DNA of 64,000 bases from Alcaligenes faecalis. Lineage in GTDB: Bacteria > Pseudomonadota > Gammaproteobacteria > Burkholderiales > Burkholderiaceae_B. Shown here one piece after another: positions 45,011-52,975 of this stretch. The notes under the pieces were generated by a model. It was not told the DNA's origin, ran no database searches, and saw nothing but the letters and a program-made list of their open reading frames with translations. Location of the stretch: contig NZ_CP023667.1 of NCBI RefSeq assembly GCF_002443155.1, positions 1,426,001 to 1,490,000 on the forward strand, in the 5' to 3' direction. The translations under genes and the position numbers were made by a program. The number at the start of each line of letters is the position of its first letter. Position 1 is the first letter of the stretch.

Positions 45011-46075
45011 GTGCTGGATCGATCGCTAGGAGAAGTCGTTTTGTCGGAGCAATTGCTGGAGTCGCATGCTCTGCAAGCCTGTTGGGACGCGCAATTGGCG
45101 GGTTTAAGTGCAGATGCCTTGAACCTGGCTTTGGGGTATGGCGTATTTGCGCATCTGGATAAGTTTATCGCTGCGGAGGAACTTGCGCTTGTGCTCAAGT
45201 GGGACGCCGACAACACCGCCTACCTGCTGGAGTTGCTGTGGAGTCTGGAGCTGCTGGAGTGTCAGTGGACCTGTCCGCGACGTTATCGCAGCCTGCCGCA
45301 AACGGCGCGTTATCTGAATCCGGGTTCGGCGCAATATTGTGGCGATGCCTTGCTGTTTCGGCATGGCGTCTTGCGCCAGGTGGGCAATCAGCTTGACGAA
45401 CTGCTGCGTAATGGCAAATCGCCTCCAGCGGATCCGGCATTGATTCAGCAAGGCTGGGCAGCGGCGGCACGTTCGCAAATTGCCCAGGAACAAACGACGG
45501 TCACGGCCGAGGTGGCCTGTGAGATTTTTGGGGCAGTGCCGGAGTTCTGGCAGGCGCAACGTCTGCTGGATTTGGGCGGTGGGCCAGGACTGGTAGCCAT
45601 CGCCTTGGCGCAACAGCAGCAGGACTTGAATGCCGTGGTGTTCGAGTATGAAGCGGCGGCTGCCGTCGCCCAACAAAAAATTCTTGATGCCGGTCTGGAA
45701 GCGCGTGTCAGCACCTTGGCTGGTGATCTGCTGGTGGACGATTTCGGGTCGGATTACGACCTGATCTGGTGCTCCTCCGTGCTGCATTTTGTGCCGGACA
45801 TCCCCGCTTTGCTGGCCCGTCTGTATCGTGCGCTGCGTCCCGGTGGGGTGCTGGTGTGCTGTCACGCCGAAGTGCATACCGAGGTCAGCAAGGCCAGACG
45901 GATTTTGCATTACTACCTGCATATGCGTATGCAAGGCCGCCATGTGTTGCCGGAAGGGCAGTTGGCCCAGTTGCTGGAACAAGCCGGATTTGATGATGTT
46001 CAGCAGTTTGATGAGGTGCGCTTTCCGGTTGCGCCCGTCACTGCATTGATTGCGCGCAAGACGTGCAAAGGGTGA
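45011..46075 (+). CDS. class I SAM-dependent methyltransferase (plant-type O-methyltransferase fold)
   Basis: 354 residues from GTG 45011, ten bases after GGAGG. An N-terminal helical dimerisation region (about 10-100) is followed by a Rossmann core: LLDLGGGPGLVAIAL (185-199), DLLVDDFGSDYDLIWCSSVLHF and the ARLYRALRPGGVLV post-motif. The build is that of small-molecule O-methyltransferases. It starts the proposed metallophore cluster; the pdt locus of Pseudomonas stutzeri KC also contains a methyltransferase gene, PdtM. Its substrate could be the metallophore or a precursor; S-methylation for protection is also possible. Confidence 0.88.
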   Translation: MLDRSLGEVVLSEQLLESHALQACWDAQLAGLSADALNLALGYGVFAHLDKFIAAEELALVLKWDADNTAYLLELLWSLELLECQWTCPRRYRSLPQTARYLNPGSAQYCGDALLFRHGVLRQVGNQLDELLRNGKSPPADPALIQQGWAAAARSQIAQEQTTVTAEVACEIFGAVPEFWQAQRLLDLGGGPGLVAIALAQQQQDLNAVVFEYEAAAAVAQQKILDAGLEARVSTLAGDLLVDDFGSDYDLIWCSSVLHFVPDIPALLARLYRALRPGGVLVCCHAEVHTEVSKARRILHYYLHMRMQGRHVLPEGQLAQLLEQAGFDDVQQFDEVRFPVAPVTALIARKTCKG

Positions 46076-46080
46076 TGACA

Positions 46081-47316
46081 ATGAAGACGTGGAAAGCGTG
46101 GGGGGCGCAGCTGCTGTTTGGCTGGATGAATCTGGTGCTGGCCGTCCCCAGTATTTACCTGATGCTGGGTATGCCCCTGGTGATGCGCCAGCATGGCTGG
46201 TCCGGCACCGAGATAGGCTTGTTCCAGCTGGCGGCCTTGCCCGCCATTTTCAAGCTGGTGCTGGCCATGCCGGTGCAGCGTGTCCGCCTGGGTGGCGGAC
46301 ATTTTGTGCACTGGCTGTGGTTGATGGCGGTCTTGTTGCTGGCTTTGTATGTGGGCATAGGCCGCGAGAATCTGATTGATCAGCGGACCCTGCTGTTTGC
46401 CCTGACGTTTGCCATCAGCATTGTGGCGACCTGGATGGACATTCCCTTGAATGCCTTGGCCGTGCAATACCTGCCGCGCGAGGAACAGTTGCGTGCGGGC
46501 AGTATTCGTTCTGCTGCCTTGTTTCTGGGCGCGATTGTCGGGGCGGGAGTGATGGTGCTGGTGCAGGCCCGCTGGGGTTGGCAGGCACCGTTTGCCTTGA
46601 TGGGCCTGGGGCTGGTGATTGGTTGTTTGCCATTTGCCTTTTTGCGTTCCAAAGCCGGTTTGCAAGCGGCTGAAACCGAGCAGGCACCGCCCGGTTTTGT
46701 TGCCGATTGGGTCAGCTTCTTCGGGCAGGAAGGGGCCAAGCAGTGGACCAGTCTGCTGCTGACCAGTTTCCCCTTTATTGGCGCTGTCTGGTTTTACCTG
46801 AAGCCTTTGATGCTGGACCAGGGCATGCCTTTGGAAGAGGTGGCCTGGACGGTAGGGATTGCCGGTGGCATTACCGGTGCTGTATTTAGCCTGATTGGTG
46901 GTCGCTTGGCCTCCTTGCTGGGTGCCGCACGTGCCATTCCTATTTATCTGCTGGCGGCCTTGCTGTCCCTGATTCTGCTGATGGTCTCGGTCTGGGCCAA
47001 GCTGGGCCCGGTGTGGCTGATCAGCAGTGCCATGTTGATTGCAGCCAGCATGGGGGCGGTGTCGGCCTTGCTCTTTGGGCTGACCATGTTCTTTACCCGC
47101 AGACAGCGCAATGCCTCGGACTACGGTTTGCAATCGACCATCTTCACCCTGGCCCGTATGGCCGTCCCCATTGCCGCTGGCATCTTGCTGGACCGTTTCG
47201 GTCAGGTTGTCATGCTGGGCGTGCTCACCCTGGGCGTTCTGTTCGCCTTTGTACTGGCCTGGCGCGTGCGCCACAGCGTTGGTGCCAGCACCGAAGTTTT
47301 GCTGCGTAGTCAGTAA
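46081..47316 (+). CDS. MFS transporter, FptX/RhtX or PdtE-like
   Basis: 411 residues from ATG 46081, placed eight bases after AAAGGG; an ATG two codons earlier is too near the site. Twelve membrane helices; WMNLVLAVPSIYLMLGMPLVMRQHGWSGTEIGLFQLAALPAIFKL resembles the single-component siderophore importers FptX and RhtX, which carry pyochelin and rhizobactin into the cytoplasm. It lies six bases after the methyltransferase gene. Import of the iron-metallophore, or its export, is inferred. A terminator follows. Confidence 0.85.
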   Translation: MKTWKAWGAQLLFGWMNLVLAVPSIYLMLGMPLVMRQHGWSGTEIGLFQLAALPAIFKLVLAMPVQRVRLGGGHFVHWLWLMAVLLLALYVGIGRENLIDQRTLLFALTFAISIVATWMDIPLNALAVQYLPREEQLRAGSIRSAALFLGAIVGAGVMVLVQARWGWQAPFALMGLGLVIGCLPFAFLRSKAGLQAAETEQAPPGFVADWVSFFGQEGAKQWTSLLLTSFPFIGAVWFYLKPLMLDQGMPLEEVAWTVGIAGGITGAVFSLIGGRLASLLGAARAIPIYLLAALLSLILLMVSVWAKLGPVWLISSAMLIAASMGAVSALLFGLTMFFTRRQRNASDYGLQSTIFTLARMAVPIAAGILLDRFGQVVMLGVLTLGVLFAFVLAWRVRHSVGASTEVLLRSQ

Positions 47317-47330
47317 GTCAGGGCCTGAAA

Positions 47331-47366
47331 ACGCCAGCGCACACAGCTTGCGTTGGCGTTCATCGT
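47331..47366 (+). terminator. intrinsic terminator after the MFS gene
   Basis: ACGCCAGCGC (47331-47340) pairs with GCGTTGGCGT (47350-47359), one G-T pair included, followed by TCATCGTTTTTG. It separates the methyltransferase-MFS unit from the biosynthetic genes. Confidence 0.7.
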
Positions 47367-47422
47367 TTTTGCTCCGTCTCGCATAGAAATTAGAACCCAA
47401 AGGCTATTGTGTCATTTTCAGT

Positions 47423-47442
47423 CATATTTGAGAATAAGTCTT
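47423..47442. promoter_or_regulatory. Fur/AraC-type site core ahead of the biosynthetic operon
   Basis: CATATTTGAGAATAAGTCTT holds TGAGAATAA, also present in the Fur box at 43691 and, inverted in part, in the box at 44921. It is only a weak Fur match overall but lies 35 bases upstream of the MoeZ-like start, where a promoter is needed. It may be a site for the AraC protein. Confidence 0.4.
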
Positions 47443-47476
47443 GTTCGTATTCATATGTATTTAACCAGGAGTCATT

Positions 47477-48649
47477 ATGACCTTGCCCCCCTTAGTTGAG
47501 CCCGGTGAGCCTTTAAGCCGCGAAGAGGTTAACCGTTATAGCCGTCACCTCTTGATTCCCAATGTGGGCATGGAAGGCCAGCGCCGCATCAAAAATGCCA
47601 AAGTGCTGGTCATCGGGGCAGGCGGCCTGGGTTCGCCCACCTTGCTGTATTTGGCCGCAGCCGGGGTGGGCACACTGGGCATCATCGACTTCGACCGGGT
47701 GGATGAATCCAATTTGCAGCGCCAGATCATTCACACCGTAGACAGCATTGAGGAGCTGAAAGTGGAAAGTGCCAAGCGTGCGATTCACAAGCTCAACCCC
47801 CACATCAAGGTAGAAACGTATACCGACAGGTTGGAACCGGACATGGCGGTCGAGCTGTTTTCGCGCTACGACCTGATTCTGGACGGCACCGACAACTTTG
47901 CGACCCGCTATCTGGTCAATGACGCGTGCATGCTGGCCGATAAACCCTATGTCTGGGGTTCGATCTTCCGCTTTGAAGGCCAGGTCTCGGTGTTCTGGGA
48001 AAACGCACCCGGTGGCATAGGCTTGAACTACCGCGACCTGTACCCCGAACCCCCACCACCCGAGCTGGCTCCTTCTTGCGCGCAGGGCGGTGTGTTTGGT
48101 GTCTTGTGCGCTTCGATTGCCTCCATCATGTCCACCGAAGCCATCAAGCTGATTACCGGCATTGGCGATCCTTTGATCGGCCGTCTGATCGCTTACGACG
48201 CACTGGATATGTGCTACCGCGAACTGCCCATCCGTCGCTTGCCTAATCGCAAGCCCGTGACCGAGCTGGGCGATTACCAAACCTTCTGCGGCCTGAATCC
48301 ACCGGCTGATGCCATGGCCATCCCCGTGCCTGTCATGACTGTGCTGGAGCTGAAGGAGCGGCTGGACCAAGAACAGGCCCCCGTCCTGGTGGACGTGCGC
48401 GATCCCAATGAATGGGAAATCGTGAACATTCCTGGCGCGATTCTGATGCCCAAATCTCCCACCGTCGCTGCCGAGATTCTGGCTGCCTTTGGTCCGAATG
48501 CGGATCTGGTGATCTCGTGCCGCTCCGGTGCGCGTTCCAGGACCGTGTGCGAAGAGCTGATCAAGTTGAATGCCTCCAATGTGCGCAATCTGGAAGGCGG
48601 TGTACTGGCTTGGGTGGAGCAGGTCGCTCCCGAATTGGCGTCTTACTAA
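47477..48649 (+). CDS. MoeZ-like adenylyltransferase-rhodanese (sulfur carrier activation; PdtF/QbsC-like)
   Basis: 390 residues. The E1-like domain binds ATP by VLVIGAGGLGSPTLLYLAAAG (44-64), with DFDRVDESNLQRQI and catalytic-region C201 in PSCAQGG; the C-terminal rhodanese domain (about 285-385) has active-site C348 in SCRSGARSR. It adenylates the C-terminal Gly of a small carrier and hands over sulfur to give a thiocarboxylate. The carrier and JAMM protease genes lie right after it. The ribosome site CAGGAG precedes the ATG. General molybdopterin use is less likely, since no moa/moe genes are near. Confidence 0.92.
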   Translation: MTLPPLVEPGEPLSREEVNRYSRHLLIPNVGMEGQRRIKNAKVLVIGAGGLGSPTLLYLAAAGVGTLGIIDFDRVDESNLQRQIIHTVDSIEELKVESAKRAIHKLNPHIKVETYTDRLEPDMAVELFSRYDLILDGTDNFATRYLVNDACMLADKPYVWGSIFRFEGQVSVFWENAPGGIGLNYRDLYPEPPPPELAPSCAQGGVFGVLCASIASIMSTEAIKLITGIGDPLIGRLIAYDALDMCYRELPIRRLPNRKPVTELGDYQTFCGLNPPADAMAIPVPVMTVLELKERLDQEQAPVLVDVRDPNEWEIVNIPGAILMPKSPTVAAEILAAFGPNADLVISCRSGARSRTVCEELIKLNASNVRNLEGGVLAWVEQVAPELASY

Positions 48650-48668
48650 GTGCGGGAGGGAGCACATC

Positions 48669-49076
48669 ATGGCCTTGCAGATTCGTCGTTCTGCTCTGGA
48701 GCAAGTTCTGAATCATGCCAAGCAGGATCATCCCATCGAGGCATGCGGACTGATTGCCGCCCAGGAGGGCTCGCTGGTGGCCGAACGCGTGCTGCCCATG
48801 CAAAACCGGGCGGCCTCGGAGGTGTTTTATCAGTTCGATTCGCGCGAGCAATTTCAGGTCGACCGCCGTCTGGATGAGGACGGTCAGGAGTGCTGCGTGA
48901 TCTACCACTCCCATACCGCCAGCCAGGCTTTTCCCAGCAAGGACGACATTGATTTTGCGGGCCATCCCGAACTGCATTACCTGATCGTGTCCACTTGGGA
49001 CCAAGCCACCGTGCCGGTTCGATCCTTCCGGATTATCGACGGCGGTGTGACCGAAGAAACCATTGTGATTGTCTAG
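48669..49076 (+). CDS. JAMM/MPN+ metalloprotease (Mec+/QbsD/PdtG-like)
   Basis: 135 residues from ATG 48669 after GGGAG. The zinc-protease JAMM signature is complete: E24 in HPIEACGLIA, H80 and H82 in YHSHTAS, S90 and D93 in PSKDDID. Relatives trim carrier tails (QbsD) or release amino acid from a CysO-type adduct (Mec). It follows the MoeZ-like gene by 19 bases and precedes the carrier. Its exact step here is open, since the carrier already ends in GG. Confidence 0.92.
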   Translation: MALQIRRSALEQVLNHAKQDHPIEACGLIAAQEGSLVAERVLPMQNRAASEVFYQFDSREQFQVDRRLDEDGQECCVIYHSHTASQAFPSKDDIDFAGHPELHYLIVSTWDQATVPVRSFRIIDGGVTEETIVIV

Positions 49077-49149
49077 GGAACAGCGTCGCTCCCCCAAGGG
49101 CGCGTGCGTCCCGGCTGTTGGAAACCACTATTTCAAAGGAGTTTTAAGC

Positions 49150-49422
49150 ATGTCCATTTCAGTCTCTATCCCGACCTTGCTGCGTCCACTGACGAACGGT
49201 GAGAAGAAAGTCCAGGCCCAGGGCGCTTCGGTAGGCGAAGTGATCGAGCATCTTGAAGGTCAGTTTCCCGGCATCAAGGCACGTTTGATGAGCGGCGAAG
49301 ACCTGCATCGCTTCGTGAACATTTACGTGAACGAAGAGGACATCCGTTTCAGCGATGGCCTGAAAACCGCCACCCGCGCTGGCGACAGCCTGACCGTACT
49401 GCCTGCCGTAGCAGGGGGCTAA
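49150..49422 (+). CDS. ThiS/MoaD-type sulfur carrier protein (PdtH/QbsE/CysO-like)
   Basis: 90 residues from ATG 49150 with AAGGAG eight bases upstream. It has the beta-grasp pattern (SISVSIPTLLRPLTNGEKKVQAQGASVGEVIEHLEGQFPGI, FVNIYVNEEDIRFSDGLKTATRAGDSLTVLPAVAGG as separate blocks) and ends exactly in GG, the site of adenylation and thiocarboxylation. It is the expected partner of the MoeZ-like enzyme. In the proposed pathway its thiocarboxylate gives sulfur to an activated pyridine or quinoline acid. Confidence 0.93.
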   Translation: MSISVSIPTLLRPLTNGEKKVQAQGASVGEVIEHLEGQFPGIKARLMSGEDLHRFVNIYVNEEDIRFSDGLKTATRAGDSLTVLPAVAGG

Positions 49423-49450
49423 GACCGTCTGGTCTGGATTTTCATGGCGC

Positions 49451-49477
49451 AAGTGCTGGTTTCTGCAATCAGCACTT
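49451..49477 (+). other. hairpin between carrier and CoA-transferase genes
   Basis: AAGTGCTG (49451-49458) and CAGCACTT (49470-49477), an 8-bp stem with an 11-base loop and no T-run. It may protect the carrier mRNA or lower downstream expression. Confidence 0.45.
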
Positions 49478-49505
49478 GGCGTACGCATCACTCTGGTTTG
49501 GAACT

Positions 49506-51317
49506 ATGTCTGAATTACTACATGGCTGCGGATTACGTTGGCAGATGGGCTCACAGTCCCCGTATTGGCCGGGCTTGTCCGCTGCCTTGAGCCGTCAGGC
49601 CCGATTGCTGGGTTTGTCCGAGCAAGCCGCACGCCAGCAAGACGAAGCAGCATTCAGCCTGCATTCGCCTGATTTTGGAACGATTAGCACGCGTCTGGAA
49701 ACCGAGGCAGGTGGCATGACGCAAGCCGCGATCAGCGAGCTGAGCATGCAGGCCGCCAGCGGTATCTTGTCCGTGCATGGACGCTCCAGTGGCCCGTCGG
49801 GCACGCTGGGTCTGGATTATCTGGCTGTACTCAGTTCAGCCATGAGCCTGCAGGCGACCTTGGCGGCCGCCTTGGGTCAGTTGCGTGGCGGACGTTTCTC
49901 CACGGTGTCGGTCTCGCCCTTGGGTTGTGGCTTGCTCAGTATCGGTCAGTATCTGGCTGGGGCAACGGCGGCTCAGGATCCCGAGCAGTTATTGGCAGGC
50001 AGTTACGATCCCGGCTTGCGGCCACCCTTTATTTCGCAGGACGGTGTGGTCTTTGAGCTGGAAACGCTGGACCCCCGACCCTGGCGCGCCTTTTGGGAAG
50101 CGGTGGGTGTACCGGCTGATCTGGCTGGCCAGGCCTGGAAAGCGTTTTTGCTGCGCTATGCCAAGGCGGTGTGCCCCATGCCAGCGGCGTGTTTAAGCAG
50201 CCTGCAAACCCTGAACTTTGGCCGTTTGCAGGAACTGGCCTTGCAGACCGGCATGGCCATCTTGCCGGTACGTACCCCGGCTCAACGCCAGAGCGATAGT
50301 GATTACGCGGCCTTGGCCGGTCTGTGGCAGCACCAGACTCATACCGCGCCCGGCTCATTGCGCACCTTGCCGTCCAACGCCGATTTGCCCCTGCGCGGTT
50401 TGCGGGTGGTGGAGTCCTGCCGCCGAATTCAAGGGCCTATTGCCGGTCATTTGCTGGCGCTGCTGGGGGCGGAGGTGATTCGTCTGGAGCCGCCCGGTGG
50501 CGATCCCTTGCGCGCCATGCCTCCGTGTGTGGATGGCTGCTCGGTGCGCTTTGATGCGCTCAATCAATTCAAGACGGTGCAGGAAGTGGACATCAAGTCG
50601 GCACAAGGCCGCCAGGCCATTTACGAGCTGGTGAGCGAGTCCGATGTGTTCCTGCATAACTGGGCACCGGGCAAGGCGGCCGAGCTGCAGCTGGATGCCC
50701 AGGACCTGCACGCGGTGCGCCCGGATCTGGTCTACGCCTATGCGGGCGGTTGGGGCCAGGAGCAAGTGGACGCGCCGGGTACGGACTTCACGGTGCAAGC
50801 CTGGTCGGGCATTGCTCACACCATTTCTCAAACCTCGGATGCACGGGGTGGGTCTTTGTTTACGGTGCTGGATGTGCTGGGCGGGGTGATGGCCGCGCTG
50901 GGTATCAGTGCCGCCTTGCTGCGCCGGGGCCTGAGCGGGTCGGGCTTGCGGGTCGACAGCTCTTTGCTGGCCACGGCCGATCATCTGGCCCAGGCCGTTT
51001 CTCCCATCAGTAAAACCGGCGTGTCGGCGGTGTTCCAGACGGGCGAGGGCTTCATGGTCATCGACTGTCAGGATCAAACGCATCTGCATGCCCTGGCCGG
51101 GTGGTTGAATGTGTCGCCCGATGCCGTCTGGACGGTCTTGCCGGATCGTCTTCTGTCCCAGTCTGCCCTGAGCCTGGAAGCGCAACTGGATGTGCTGGGC
51201 ATACCGGCCCGCCGTGTCTATAGCAATCTGGCGCAACTGCGTGCTGATCCACGCCTGGCTTCCCATTTCCATGACAAGGGCTATTCGTCTGTTAATTCTC
51301 CCTGGAGGTTTTTATGA
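49506..51317 (+). CDS. class III CoA-transferase-like protein (CaiB/BaiF type; PdtI-like), extended
   Basis: 603 residues from ATG 49506. Residues from about 295 on are a recognisable CaiB/BaiF unit: LRVVESCRRIQGPIAGHLLALLGAEVIRLEPPGGDPLR, a SDVFLHNWAPGKAAEL loop, and the expected catalytic Asp in GTDFTVQAWSG. The first 290 residues resemble the second half of the same fold (LSMQAASGILSVHGRSSGPSG, then SLQATLAAALGQLRGGRFSTVSVSPL), so the protein looks duplicated or rearranged. In the pdt locus a CaiB-like protein stands beside the AMP ligase; by analogy it moves or presents the acyl group. It overlaps the ligase gene by ATGA. Confidence 0.85.
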   Translation: MSELLHGCGLRWQMGSQSPYWPGLSAALSRQARLLGLSEQAARQQDEAAFSLHSPDFGTISTRLETEAGGMTQAAISELSMQAASGILSVHGRSSGPSGTLGLDYLAVLSSAMSLQATLAAALGQLRGGRFSTVSVSPLGCGLLSIGQYLAGATAAQDPEQLLAGSYDPGLRPPFISQDGVVFELETLDPRPWRAFWEAVGVPADLAGQAWKAFLLRYAKAVCPMPAACLSSLQTLNFGRLQELALQTGMAILPVRTPAQRQSDSDYAALAGLWQHQTHTAPGSLRTLPSNADLPLRGLRVVESCRRIQGPIAGHLLALLGAEVIRLEPPGGDPLRAMPPCVDGCSVRFDALNQFKTVQEVDIKSAQGRQAIYELVSESDVFLHNWAPGKAAELQLDAQDLHAVRPDLVYAYAGGWGQEQVDAPGTDFTVQAWSGIAHTISQTSDARGGSLFTVLDVLGGVMAALGISAALLRRGLSGSGLRVDSSLLATADHLAQAVSPISKTGVSAVFQTGEGFMVIDCQDQTHLHALAGWLNVSPDAVWTVLPDRLLSQSALSLEAQLDVLGIPARRVYSNLAQLRADPRLASHFHDKGYSSVNSPWRFL

Positions 51318-52975
51318 ATCACGCTGGCATCATCGATCTGGTCCCTGCGTCATTGCGCCAACGCTGGATAGAGGACGGTACCTACCCGAACAAGCCGGTC
51401 TTTACGCTGTTCGCGGAAAAAGCCCAGGCTCATCCGGACAAGCTGGCGGTGCTCTCGCCGGAAGGCAATATCAGCTATAGCGCCTTGATGGACGCGGCTC
51501 TGCGTCTGGCAGGCAGCTTGCGTCGGGCAGGGATTATGGCGGGCGACGTGGTGGCGTATCAGCTCAGCAACCATTGGGTGTGCTGCGCCATTGATCTGGC
51601 CGCCGCTGCTTTGGGGGCGATTGTGGCGCCTTTCCCACCCGGACGGGGCAAGCTGGATATTCAGTCGCTGGTGCGTCGTTGCGATGCACGGGCGGTGATT
51701 GTGCCGCATGAATATGCAGGCATTGATTTGTGCGAAGTGATCGAGTCCTTGCGGCCTACGCTGCTGTCCTTGCGTGTCCTGATTGTGCAAGGCCCATCGC
51801 GTCCGGGCTGGATGACTTTGGATTCCTTGTTCGAGGGCGAGCCTTTGGCCTTGTCCGAATTGCCGGTGGTGTCACCCAATTCGCCCGTGCGCTTGCTGGT
51901 GTCTTCGGGCACCGAGTCCGAGCCCAAGCTGGTGGCCTATTCGCATAATGCGCTGGTGGGTGGACGCGGCCGATTCCTGCAACGCATTTCTCCCAATGAT
52001 GTGGAGTTCCGGGGCATGTATCTGGTGCCGCTGGGTTCTTCATTTGGCTCTACGGCCACCTTCGGCGTGCTGTGCTGGCTGGGTGGTTCTTTGGTGGTCT
52101 TGCCCAAGTTTGATGTGCCTAGTGCGATTGCCGCCATCAATGCCTTCAAACCCAGCTTTATTCTGGGCGTGCCCACCATGTTCCAGCGTATTGCGGCTGC
52201 ACCTGAACTGGAGAAGGCTGATAAAGCCAGCTTGCGCGGCTTGATTGTGGGTGGTTCAGTCATTGACGAAGCCACAGTACGCCGTTGCGTGGAAGCGTTT
52301 GATTGCGGCTTCATCAGCCTGTACGGCTCGGCCGATGGGGTGAACTGCCACAACACGCTGGACGATCCCATCGAAGTGGTCTTGAGCAGTGTGGGGACCC
52401 CCAATCCGCAAGTGTGCGAGATCCGTCTGATTGATGACGAGGGTGCCGAAGTGCCGCAAGGTGAAGTAGGCGAAATCACCGCACGTGGTCCCTTGAGCCC
52501 CATGCAATATGTGAACGCCCCGGAACTGGATGCCCAGTATCGGGACGAGCAGGGTTGGGTGAAAACGGGCGATCTGGGTTACATCAATGCCCAAGGGCAG
52601 TTGGTGCTGGCGGGCCGCAAGAAAGACATCATCATTCGTGGTGGTGCGAACATCAGCCCGGTGCAAATTGAAGGTTTGGTCATGGCTCACCCGGATGTGG
52701 TTACCGTGGCTTGCGTGCCGGTCCCCGATGCGGATCTGGGTCAGCGTATTTGCTTGTGCGTGACAGTGCGTGAAGGCGTGCCGCGTTTCTCCCTGAAAGA
52801 GATCACCGACTTCTTGCGTGAGCAGGGTCTGGAAGTGAACAAGTTGCCCGAGTATCTGCGCTTTTACCGCAGCTTGCCGCTGACGCCTGCGGGCAAGATC
52901 GACAAGCGCGCCTTGGCTGCTGATGCTGCTGCATTGGGTTCCGGGGCCAAGACTGCAGCGGGGATAGCAGCATGA
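51314..52975 (+). CDS. acyl-AMP/CoA ligase of the ANL superfamily (PdtJ-like)
   Basis: 553 residues, GGAGG before the ATG. Core motifs in order: LLVSSGTESEPKLVAYSH (A3, ATP loop), SLYGSADGVN (A5, with Asp where most have Glu), WVKTGDLGYIN (A7), GRKKDIIIRGGANISPVQIE (A8 hinge) and PLTPAGKIDKRAL (A10 Lys). It should activate an aromatic or other carboxylic acid as the adenylate, as PdtJ and QbsL do before sulfur transfer. It overlaps the CoA-transferase and dehydrogenase genes by four bases each, a sign of a tight pathway. Confidence 0.9.
   Translation: MNHAGIIDLVPASLRQRWIEDGTYPNKPVFTLFAEKAQAHPDKLAVLSPEGNISYSALMDAALRLAGSLRRAGIMAGDVVAYQLSNHWVCCAIDLAAAALGAIVAPFPPGRGKLDIQSLVRRCDARAVIVPHEYAGIDLCEVIESLRPTLLSLRVLIVQGPSRPGWMTLDSLFEGEPLALSELPVVSPNSPVRLLVSSGTESEPKLVAYSHNALVGGRGRFLQRISPNDVEFRGMYLVPLGSSFGSTATFGVLCWLGGSLVVLPKFDVPSAIAAINAFKPSFILGVPTMFQRIAAAPELEKADKASLRGLIVGGSVIDEATVRRCVEAFDCGFISLYGSADGVNCHNTLDDPIEVVLSSVGTPNPQVCEIRLIDDEGAEVPQGEVGEITARGPLSPMQYVNAPELDAQYRDEQGWVKTGDLGYINAQGQLVLAGRKKDIIIRGGANISPVQIEGLVMAHPDVVTVACVPVPDADLGQRICLCVTVREGVPRFSLKEITDFLREQGLEVNKLPEYLRFYRSLPLTPAGKIDKRALAADAAALGSGAKTAAGIAA

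Noticed and set aside
46000..47400. 466-codon minus-strand frame across the FptX-like MFS gene
   Set aside because: Gln/His-rich shadow of a good 12-helix carrier gene with its own ribosome site.
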